DNA of 5,255 nucleotides from NCBI GenBank assembly GCA_021784635.1, contig JAJYHS010000177.1, positions 1-5,255 on the forward strand, read 5' to 3'. Source of the DNA: a bacterium (GTDB taxonomy: Bacteria > Bdellovibrionota > Bdellovibrionia > Bdellovibrionales > UBA1609). This document shows positions 1-5,155 of the stretch, in pieces. The position numbers were made by a program, and so were the translations under genes. The notes under the pieces were generated by a model. It was not told the origin of the DNA. It ran no database searches and saw only the letters and a program-made list of their open reading frames with translations. The number at the start of each line of letters is the position of its first letter. The stretch's first letter is position 1.

Positions 1-806
1 TGCGGTATGTGTTGGCTCTTCGCCAGCCGGAATGGCAAGCCTGGAACAACTATTTACTTTTTATTAAAGCGGGTTGGTTTAAGCAGGCGCAAGCTGAAAT
101 TCGATCGTTTGTAGCGCCCGCGACTTTGGCGGGCGAATTGATTTACGCCAAACTCTTTAGTTCGGCTCACGATTATCAAACCGCCGCGCAATATCTGACG
201 CTGGCGTTCGCGCAAGATCCCAAGGTTATTACGATTGAAGCTCTCAAGACGATTTATCCGGATGCCTATCATCATATTATTGATCAAGCTTCGCATCGGT
301 TTGGTTTATCGACGGTATTGGTTCAGGCGGTTATCAAACAAGAAAGTTCGTACGACCCTAATGCGGTGAGCCCGGCTGGAGCAATTGGACTTATGCAGCT
401 CATGCCGGTAACGGCCGAACAACTTGCACGCGACATGTACATGCCACTTCGCAATGTTTCTAGCGATTTAACTGAACCAAAAATTAATATTCTTTTGGGA
501 GCGGATTACTTGCATCGCGAATTGCATGACTTTAATAATAATTTGCCGCTAGCGCTGGCTGCTTACAATTCGTGCATCGGCAATGTTCGAAATTGGTTGC
601 AATCAAGGCCGGATGCAAGTTCCATTAAAACTGCTCCAACGTCAGACCCTACATCTGAACTTTGGTTTGATGAGTTACCGTGGCGGCAAACACGACAATA
701 TATTCAGTCTATTTTACGAAACATTTTGTTGTACCGTATGCTCGATCAGCACAGTCGGCGACTCGACTTAAGTGAGAAATCGGTTGTTTTCCATCGCGGG
801 TTCTGA
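1..806 (+). CDS. slt: Slt-type soluble lytic murein transglycosylase, C-terminal part (5' end outside window)
   Basis: Lytic transglycosylases of this family cleave the MurNAc-GlcNAc bond of peptidoglycan in the periplasm, leaving 1,6-anhydroMurNAc ends. The frame is already open at the first base, and Slt70-type proteins are far longer than this piece, so the gene is truncated by the window; the GTG at 9 is probably not the true start. Residues below are counted from that codon. Residues 1-85 look like the end of the helical solenoid domain. The catalytic SLT domain then begins at YPDAYHHII. It shows the ES motif in KQESSYDPNAVS (catalytic Glu112), the GAIGLMQLMP motif (125-133), an AAYN motif (184-187) and the closing ELPWRQTRQYIQ segment (222-233). 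The usual AYNAGxG is AYNSCIG here, with a Cys at 189. The stop is 10 bp before the next gene, also a lytic transglycosylase, which suggests one operon. No signal peptide can be judged. The family call is firm; the exact orthology is inferred. Confidence 0.9.
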   Translation, partial: RYVLALRQPEWQAWNNYLLFIKAGWFKQAQAEIRSFVAPATLAGELIYAKLFSSAHDYQTAAQYLTLAFAQDPKVITIEALKTIYPDAYHHIIDQASHRFGLSTVLVQAVIKQESSYDPNAVSPAGAIGLMQLMPVTAEQLARDMYMPLRNVSSDLTEPKINILLGADYLHRELHDFNNNLPLALAAYNSCIGNVRNWLQSRPDASSIKTAPTSDPTSELWFDELPWRQTRQYIQSILRNILLYRMLDQHSRRLDLSEKSVVFHRGF

Positions 807-816
807 TTACACTAAG

Positions 817-2568
817 ATGATGGATATAAATTCAGCGCGCCGCGCGGCCGTGCTATTATTTTTAAGTGCGACCGTTAGTCTAACATCATGTAGTTACCTT
901 CGAGTCAGTCCTCAAACTCATCCCATCACCGATGTCGTTCGAGTTATCCCAGCAAAGGGCTACAAGCCCGACGCCCGCTACGGAAAACTGAGTCTTCAAA
1001 CAAACCCATGGGTTGACCAGTGGATCAGTTATTTTACCGGACGCGGTCGCAACTATATGCAACTGTATTTGGAGCGATCGTCCCGTTACATCCCACTGAT
1101 GAAAGAAGTGTTTCGCGATCGCGGAATGCCGCAAAGATTGGCGTACTTGGCGATCGTCGAATCCGGACTGAATGCGGATGCGTTTTCATACGCCAGTGCC
1201 GTCGGTTATTGGCAATTCATGAGCTACACCGGTCGACGCTACAATTTGCGAATTGACCGTTACGTTGATGAACGGCGCGATCCGATACTGTCGACCGAAG
1301 CGGCCGCGACCTATCTCGATTCGTTATACAGCGTGTTCGGCAATTGGTATCTTGCTTTGGCGGCTTACAATACGGGGCAAGGCCGGGTTATGCGTGCGGT
1401 TATGCATTATCACACGCGCAACTTCTGGAAGTTGTGCCGTTACCGCTGGGCTTTGCCGCTTCAAACCAAAAATTATATTCCAAAATTCATTGCGACCGTC
1501 TTGATTGCCGAAAATCCTCAAAAATACGGTTTCAATAACATTGACACGCAACCGGCATTTAAATTTGATTCCGTCGTCATTCACAGGCCGATTAGTCTTG
1601 AAAAATTGGCTAAAGAACTTCACGTTGACTATAACGAATTGAAATTAATGAACCCCCGCTACAAGAGCGATTATGTGCCTGTATACGCCGATCGCATCAA
1701 TGCCATTCGCGTCCCAGTGGGTATGAAAACACAAGCCATCGCGGATCTTAGCGGGGCTTACAGTTCGGGTCCAAAATATTACGCGACTTCGTTTCACTAC
1801 TATCGCGTTCGCCCCGGCGACAGTTTGATCGGAATGGCATATCGCTTTCACACAACTGTCGCTCGTCTTTGTTATATGAACGGCATTTCATCACGTGGCA
1901 TCATTCGTGCCGGTCGATTGATGAGAGTGCCGTACGGCTATTCGCCTGAACGTTATGATCGTTCGATTGCCTCTGTTCGGACGAACCCGGCGAGCTTCGA
2001 TCGCGGAGGGTACCAGTACTACCGCATTCGCCCCGGTGATAATCTTGATGAAATCGCGGTACGTTTTCATGTGTTTATGGACAATCTTTTAAGGTTGAAC
2101 CATTTCTCTCGGCGCACGATGATTCGAGTGGGCCAGCTCATAAAAATTCAACGTCTCGGTGGTGCGGCGCCGCGAGCGATAGCGTCTGTTCGACAAGCGG
2201 TTCGACATGGAAATTACAAGTACTATCGAATTCGTCGTGGCGATAATCTCGATTATATCGCCCGGCGCTTTCACACGTCAGTCGCGAGACTTGTGCGGAT
2301 GAACCATATTTCACGGCATTCGATGATTCGGGCAGGGCAGCTTTTGAAAGTTCAACGAGTGGTATCGTCAACGCATACCACGAGTTTTGTGAGCAGAAAT
2401 GGTATACGTGGGCGTTTGCACATTGTTCGTCCGGGTGAAAATCTCACTTTGATTGCCCATCGATTTAAGGTCAGCATTTCAGAAATTGCACATGCCAATT
2501 CTCTTCAGCCCGATTCAAAACTTCTCGCCGGGACTGAACTCATCATTCCTAGTTACCGAGTGAACTAA
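817..2568 (+). CDS. mltD: MltD-like membrane-bound lytic transglycosylase lipoprotein with four LysM domains
   Basis: This predicted lipoprotein cleaves peptidoglycan glycan strands and binds them through LysM repeats. From the ATG at 817 (583 aa) it has a short RR-containing n-region, a hydrophobic core and an LTSC lipobox with Cys25. Ser follows the Cys, which by the E. coli Lol rule favours the outer membrane. The transglycosylase domain covers about 60-230: VESGLNADAF with catalytic Glu115, GYWQFM at 130-135, the DERRDP motif and AAYNTGQGRV from 182. A degenerate LysM-like stretch lies near 255-300. Clear LysM domains follow at about 328-372, 401-445, 469-513 and 534-578. E. coli MltD has fewer LysM domains, so this version is expanded. 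An in-frame GTG at 772 would overlap the upstream gene by 35 bp and add 15 residues before the signal peptide. I prefer ATG 817, or the adjacent ATG 820, because it gives a normal-length signal peptide and a 10-bp gap; no strong Shine-Dalgarno sequence decides it. Likely co-transcribed with the preceding Slt gene. Confidence 0.92.
   Translation: MMDINSARRAAVLLFLSATVSLTSCSYLRVSPQTHPITDVVRVIPAKGYKPDARYGKLSLQTNPWVDQWISYFTGRGRNYMQLYLERSSRYIPLMKEVFRDRGMPQRLAYLAIVESGLNADAFSYASAVGYWQFMSYTGRRYNLRIDRYVDERRDPILSTEAAATYLDSLYSVFGNWYLALAAYNTGQGRVMRAVMHYHTRNFWKLCRYRWALPLQTKNYIPKFIATVLIAENPQKYGFNNIDTQPAFKFDSVVIHRPISLEKLAKELHVDYNELKLMNPRYKSDYVPVYADRINAIRVPVGMKTQAIADLSGAYSSGPKYYATSFHYYRVRPGDSLIGMAYRFHTTVARLCYMNGISSRGIIRAGRLMRVPYGYSPERYDRSIASVRTNPASFDRGGYQYYRIRPGDNLDEIAVRFHVFMDNLLRLNHFSRRTMIRVGQLIKIQRLGGAAPRAIASVRQAVRHGNYKYYRIRRGDNLDYIARRFHTSVARLVRMNHISRHSMIRAGQLLKVQRVVSSTHTTSFVSRNGIRGRLHIVRPGENLTLIAHRFKVSISEIAHANSLQPDSKLLAGTELIIPSYRVN
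1798..2550 (+). repeat. Array of four LysM-coding repeats inside the MltD-like gene
   Basis: Four LysM units of about 45 codons start near 1798, 2017, 2221 and 2416. Units 1 to 3 are clearly related. Units 1 and 3 share FHT(T/S)VARL and IRAG(R/Q)L, and units 2 and 3 share YYRIR, GDNLD and an IASVR linker. The IASVR codons recur 71 codons apart, so the linker was duplicated together with the domain. Unit 4 (IVRPGENLTLIAHRF) is divergent and separated by a Ser/Thr-rich linker. LysM domains bind GlcNAc-containing glycans. Confidence 0.85.
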
Positions 2569-2570
2569 AC

Positions 2571-2667
2571 GTCTAGCTTAACAAATTTTAATGTTAGATT
2601 TTTGCTAGAAACCTAGACCAAGATCCTGTTTGTTAAGTTATTGACTCTAGACTTTTTTAAAATTTGT
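2571..2667. promoter_or_regulatory. AT-rich intergenic region with nested, mutually exclusive inverted repeats
   Basis: The left arm 2571-2585 (GTCTAG then CTTAACAAA) is complementary in two blocks to 2629-2637 (TTTGTTAAG) and 2647-2652 (CTAGAC), with a 9-base bulge on the right side only. The overlapping segment 2581-2591 (ACAAATTTTAA) is also the exact reverse complement of 2657-2667 (TTAAAATTTGT). These two pairings compete for the same left arm. CTAG occurs four times between 2573 and 2650. The region lies between the transglycosylase gene and the nuclease gene and could be an operator or an alternative-fold leader. AT-rich DNA gives chance repeats, so a function is only inferred. Confidence 0.4.
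2578..2603 (+). terminator. Weak intrinsic terminator candidate after the MltD-like gene
   Basis: TAACA (2579-2583) pairs with TGTTA (2592-2596) across an 8-base loop, extended by one U-G pair, and is followed by A and five Ts (2599-2603). The stem is short and AT-rich, so termination would be inefficient. It begins 10 bases after the stop codon, where a terminator for the two-gene transglycosylase unit would be expected. Confidence 0.27.
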
Positions 2668-2703
2668 GCGGGATGATCAAGACCAAAGACGCGTACGCCG
2701 CGC

Positions 2704-2710
2704 AAGGAGG
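2704..2710 (+). promoter_or_regulatory. Strong Shine-Dalgarno site for the nuclease gene
   Basis: AAGGAGG sits 4 bases before the ATG at 2715 and 13 before the ATG at 2724. It rules against the in-frame upstream starts at 2664 (TTG) and 2673 (ATG), because it would lie inside those reading frames. It is the best ribosome binding site in the window and suggests strong translation. Confidence 0.75.
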
Positions 2711-2714
2711 GGTC

Positions 2715-3779
2715 ATGAACAGGATGAAAGCAGGGGTCTGTCAACTTGCGATTATATTCATCGCAGGTCTTAGTATTATCGGATTTTCGAATAATAGTTG
2801 GGCGTGGGGTTTTCTCGGCCACGAATCAATCGCGTTGATTGCGCAAGAGCACATGACTCCCGCAGCACTCGCCGAAGTTCATGCCATTCTCGGCAACATG
2901 ACGATGGAGCAAGCCGCAGCTTGGCCCGACACGATTAAACAGGAGCCGCAATGGGCACACACGGCGTCTTATCACTTCATCAATATAAAACTTGGGCAAT
3001 CGTATTTTTCACAATACAGCCGACCTGGTTTTCTGCAAAAAGGTGACGCCATACGAGCGTTGGTAAAAGCTGAAAATATTTTGCGAAGCCGTTCTTCAAC
3101 GATGATTCAGAAAAAATATGCGCTCTGTTTTTTGGAGCATATCGAGGGCGATTTGCATCAACCGCTTCATGAAGCCAACCGGGCGCGCGGGGGCAATAGC
3201 ATTAAAATTACATTTTTTGGGCGCAGTACGAACCTCCACGCCATTTGGGATTACGGAATGCTTTTTGAAATTCTTTGGGGGCAACCGCGATCGCCGAACG
3301 GGTATAAAAATATAACGGTTCAAGATGCGGCAAAACTCGTCAGTATGTTACCAGTGGCGACACCGGCCGAAATTGCAACCTGGCAAAATTCGTACATTCT
3401 CGATTGGTCGCGAGATGCGCGGTCGAGACTCCCCGAAATTTTTAAAGATTGGAATGGTAACAGCCAAAGCTATTACAGTAAGTATGGTCCCTACGCCGAA
3501 GAGATGATTGAAAAAGCCGGTTATCGATTGGCAGCTTGGCTCGACGCCATAATGACCAATCAACCGTTTCAAGCACAAAAAGCTCAAGCATTGCGGCAAG
3601 AAATATTGGCGCATATGGGTGGCAAAGATCAATATCCAATCGTGCTTCAGCCTGAGAACGGTGGAGGCCAAGGTTCGGGCGGCGGCTGGCACCACGGTGG
3701 CGGGGGTTGGCACCACGGTGGCAGTGGTGGCTGGCATCATGGCGGCAATGGGGGATCCCATCATTGGCATAACGGCTGA
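2715..3779 (+). CDS. Secreted S1/P1-family zinc-dependent nuclease with Gly/His/Trp-rich C-terminal tail
   Basis: S1/P1 nucleases use three zinc ions to hydrolyse single-stranded nucleic acids, often with 3'-nucleotidase activity. The 354-aa protein starts at the ATG after AAGGAGG. A signal peptide (residues 1-30, ending NNSWA) leaves Trp31 as the first mature residue, as the family needs, since the N-terminal Trp is itself a zinc ligand. All nine expected ligands can be placed: Trp31, His36 (GHES), Asp72 (WPDTI), His87 (YHFIN), His142 and Asp146 (EHIEGD), His152 (QPLH), His175 and Asp179 (LHAIWD). Spacings match nuclease P1 closely; for example His152 to His175 is 23 residues. The catalytic domain ends near 300. 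Residues 315-354 form a tail with three GWHHGG repeats and SHHWH, not part of the usual domain. Only one Cys remains in the mature chain, so the fungal disulfides are absent. The gene probably has its own promoter, being separated by 146 bp from the gene upstream, and converges on the mrp-like gene. Exported location, family and metal site are well supported; the natural substrate is not known. Confidence 0.93.
   Translation: MNRMKAGVCQLAIIFIAGLSIIGFSNNSWAWGFLGHESIALIAQEHMTPAALAEVHAILGNMTMEQAAAWPDTIKQEPQWAHTASYHFINIKLGQSYFSQYSRPGFLQKGDAIRALVKAENILRSRSSTMIQKKYALCFLEHIEGDLHQPLHEANRARGGNSIKITFFGRSTNLHAIWDYGMLFEILWGQPRSPNGYKNITVQDAAKLVSMLPVATPAEIATWQNSYILDWSRDARSRLPEIFKDWNGNSQSYYSKYGPYAEEMIEKAGYRLAAWLDAIMTNQPFQAQKAQALRQEILAHMGGKDQYPIVLQPENGGGQGSGGGWHHGGGGWHHGGSGGWHHGGNGGSHHWHNG
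3687..3746 (+). repeat. Tandem GWHHGG-coding repeats in the nuclease tail
   Basis: TGGCACCACGGTGGC occurs exactly at 3687-3701 and 3708-3722. A third copy at 3732-3746 differs only at three silent third positions. It encodes Trp-His-His-Gly-Gly, and the tail then continues to a degenerate SHHWH block. Nine histidines fall in the last 29 residues. The near-perfect DNA identity points to slippage or duplication, while the silent differences suggest that the peptide is being maintained. Confidence 0.85.
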
Positions 3780-3802
3780 TTGATAAACTAAAATTATTGC
3801 GC

Positions 3803-3845
3803 CTTACCGCTAACTAACTCGAGTTTAGGGATTTTTAGCGGTAAG
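3803..3845. terminator. Inverted repeat between convergent genes, possible bidirectional terminator
   Basis: CTTACCGCTAA (3803-3813) is the exact reverse complement of TTAGCGGTAAG (3835-3845). Inside the 21-base loop is a second palindrome, AACTCGAGTT (3816-3825), followed by GG-containing sequence and five Ts (3832-3836) on the plus strand. It lies 23 bases after the nuclease stop and 6 bases beyond the mrp-like stop on the other strand. The position suits a shared terminator, but there is no clean T tract after the outer stem in either direction. Confidence 0.5.
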
Positions 3846-3851
3846 AACCGT

Positions 3852-4673
3852 TCACTCCGTAGTCGTTGCGCGGATCACATTTTCGGCAATGTCGCTAAAT
3901 TGTTGTGAAATTGCCCCGTCAGGTTCAGAAGCAACGATGGGAATGCCGGCTTCAGAACTGAGTCCGATATGTGGATCAAATGCGATCTCGCCCAGTTTTG
4001 GGATTTTTGATTGATCAAGAAAACTGTTTAGCTCCCCGCGCGGAAATAATTGGACGCGTTGACTCGGGCTACCGTTTGTACCAGGCAAAGTTAAATAAGA
4101 CATGTTTTCAATTACGCCGAGTATCGGTACGTGGACTTGTTGAAACATATCCACAGCTTTGCGAGCGTCAACAAGCGCCAAATTTTGCGGAGTGCAAACA
4201 ATGACGGCCCCCGCAACCGGAACTCTTTGCGCCATGGTGAGAGCCACATCGCCCGTGCCTGGTGGTAGATCGACCACAAGATAATCAAGTTCACCCCAAT
4301 CGACGTCGTGCAAGAACTGATCGAGCGCTTTAAAAAGCATGGGGCCGCGCCAGATAACGGCCTGCGATTCTTCAACAATAAACCCAATGCTCATGAGAAA
4401 AAGCCCGTGGCGCACAAGTGGCTGCATGCGAGCCTTTCCCGTTTCACTTTTAACAAATGAAGGTTTTTGGTAAAGAGCGCCGAACATACGCGGAATCGAA
4501 GGGCCATGAATATCGGCGTCCAATAGGCCGACCTTTTGTCCAGATTGCTTCATGGCCAGCGCCAAGTTGGCGGCGACCGTGGATTTGCCGACTCCGCCTT
4601 TACCTGAGCCAACCAAGATTATTTTTTTTATGCCCGCGATCGGCGCTTGGAGATCAAATGGGTTCATTGACAT
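3852..4673 (-). CDS. mrp: Mrp/ApbC-like P-loop ATPase lacking DUF59 and the CxxC motif
   Basis: Mrp/ApbC/NBP35 ATPases usually carry and transfer Fe-S clusters in the cytoplasm as ATP-dependent dimers. This 273-aa protein has the deviant Walker A GSGKGGVGKST (residues 22-32), the DADIHGPSIP switch (52-61), VIWRGPM (107-112) and DLPPGTGD (135-142), all typical of the family. ENMSYL (189-194) marks where the cluster-binding CPxC normally follows, but here the sequence reads LPGTNG. The only cysteine is Cys160, in VCTPQN. The N-terminal MIP18/DUF59 domain is absent too; an in-frame stop lies just upstream of the earliest ATG (4721). I chose the ATG at 4673 because GGGAG sits 5 bases before it and because the 4721 start would overlap the divergent gene. 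A minus-strand TATAAA at 4729-4724 is a possible -10, without a good -35. The protein could be an Mrp paralogue with another role, or a carrier that uses different ligands. The family is certain; Fe-S function is doubtful. Confidence 0.92.
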   Translation of the reverse strand: MSMNPFDLQAPIAGIKKIILVGSGKGGVGKSTVAANLALAMKQSGQKVGLLDADIHGPSIPRMFGALYQKPSFVKSETGKARMQPLVRHGLFLMSIGFIVEESQAVIWRGPMLFKALDQFLHDVDWGELDYLVVDLPPGTGDVALTMAQRVPVAGAVIVCTPQNLALVDARKAVDMFQQVHVPILGVIENMSYLTLPGTNGSPSQRVQLFPRGELNSFLDQSKIPKLGEIAFDPHIGLSSEAGIPIVASEPDGAISQQFSDIAENVIRATTTE

Positions 4674-4695
4674 GTTTACTCCCGAAGCAAAAAAT
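4667..4695 (+). promoter_or_regulatory. Sigma70-like promoter candidate for the J-like gene
   Basis: TTGACA (4667-4672), a perfect -35 hexamer, is followed after exactly 17 bases by AAAAAT (4690-4695), which matches TATAAT at four of six places. Transcription would start around 4701-4703, at the ATG of the next gene, so the message would be leaderless or nearly so. The -35 overlaps the start codons of the divergent mrp-like gene (its ATGTCAATG), so part of the match is forced by that coding sequence. Confidence 0.35.
4679..4683 (-). promoter_or_regulatory. Shine-Dalgarno site fixing the mrp-like start
   Basis: On the minus strand GGGAG is followed by TAAAC and then ATG at 4673, a normal 5-base spacing. 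It favours this start over the in-frame ATG at 4721, which has no such site and lies inside the opposite gene. Confidence 0.6.
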
Positions 4696-4700
4696 GAGGT

Positions 4701-5087
4701 ATGGATCCCAAAGTTCTCCATTTTTTATACCTGAATGGTCTTGTGGTCCTAGTGTTGATTTTGTATCTGGTGCGACGTCCCAAAAAACGCATTCCAAGAT
4801 TGAAATTGCGCAATTTTTTGTCGAAAGGTGACGCGATGGTTGCGCACACGGTTGATTTTGCCAATGCCCCCGAGCAAACCGTGCGGCGAGAGCGCCGCTT
4901 GAACGTGATTTTTCAGTTCAACGGTCATGACTTTGACGCCTATGAGATTCTTGGTTTACCAGCCGGCAGCCAATGGCAGGCGGTTGAAGTCGCTTACGAA
5001 AAAATGGTCAAATCTGCTGATCCAGGTGACGACGAAATATACCATCATGCATTCAATGCCATTCGCCGTTCAGTGAGCGGCGGGTAA
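4701..5087 (+). CDS. Small membrane-anchored protein with degenerate J-like domain (no HPD)
   Basis: I do not recognise this 128-aa protein as a named gene. Residues 6-24 form one hydrophobic segment, followed by a strongly basic stretch (RRPKKR at 25-30), which predicts a C-terminus in the cytoplasm. Residues 78-124 resemble the helices of a DnaJ J-domain: DAYEILGLPAGS, then VEVAYEKMVKS, then HHAFNAIRRS. The HPD tripeptide that stimulates DnaK ATPase is replaced by ADP in KSADPGDD. It would therefore not be expected to activate an Hsp70 in the usual way, and the J resemblance itself is inferred by eye. Start choice is uncertain. ATG 4701 has GAGG only one base upstream. An in-frame ATG at 4836 has AAAGGTGA (4824-4831) at good spacing and would give a soluble 83-aa form without the membrane segment. 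The hydrophobic and basic pattern upstream looks like real coding sequence, so I keep the longer form. It is divergent from the mrp-like gene by 27 bp. Confidence 0.75.
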   Translation: MDPKVLHFLYLNGLVVLVLILYLVRRPKKRIPRLKLRNFLSKGDAMVAHTVDFANAPEQTVRRERRLNVIFQFNGHDFDAYEILGLPAGSQWQAVEVAYEKMVKSADPGDDEIYHHAFNAIRRSVSGG

Positions 5088-5144
5088 GTGAGTCGAGAAT
5101 AATTCTTGCCGTTTTGAATCGTCGTCCCGTAGAACTGTACGAAC

Positions 5145-5150
5145 AGGGGG
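5145..5150 (+). promoter_or_regulatory. G-rich ribosome site for the last, partial gene
   Basis: AGGGGG is followed by TTCTC and a GTG at 5156, a normal 5-base spacing. It is not the ideal GGAGG, but it is the best candidate in the gap after the J-like gene. Confidence 0.35.
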
Positions 5151-5155
5151 TTCTC

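Noticed and set aside
772..816. GTG 772 as the start of the MltD-like protein
   Set aside because: It would put 15 extra residues before a normal lipoprotein signal peptide and overlap the Slt gene, without a better ribosome site.
886..1623. Several minus-strand and other-frame open frames within the MltD-like gene
   Set aside because: They overlap strongly conserved catalytic sequence and show no signal of their own.
2641..2663. TTGACT and TAAAAT as a promoter pair for the nuclease gene
   Set aside because: Each hexamer matches five of six consensus bases, but the spacing is only 11 bases; no good -10 lies 16-18 bases after TTGACT and no good -35 lies before TAAAAT.
3348..3770. Long minus-strand open frame of 140 codons opposite the nuclease gene
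   Set aside because: It is the mirror of the Gly/His repeat tail and conserved nuclease sequence; its product is low-complexity Pro/Thr/Val/Ala repeats at one end with no recognisable domain.
4457..4831. Plus-strand open frame of 124 codons across the mrp-like start region
   Set aside because: It lies antisense to clear Walker A coding sequence and overlaps the J-like gene in another frame; the product looks random.
5088..5102. GTG directly after the J-like stop (TAAGTG) as a coupled start
   Set aside because: The frame closes after four codons.
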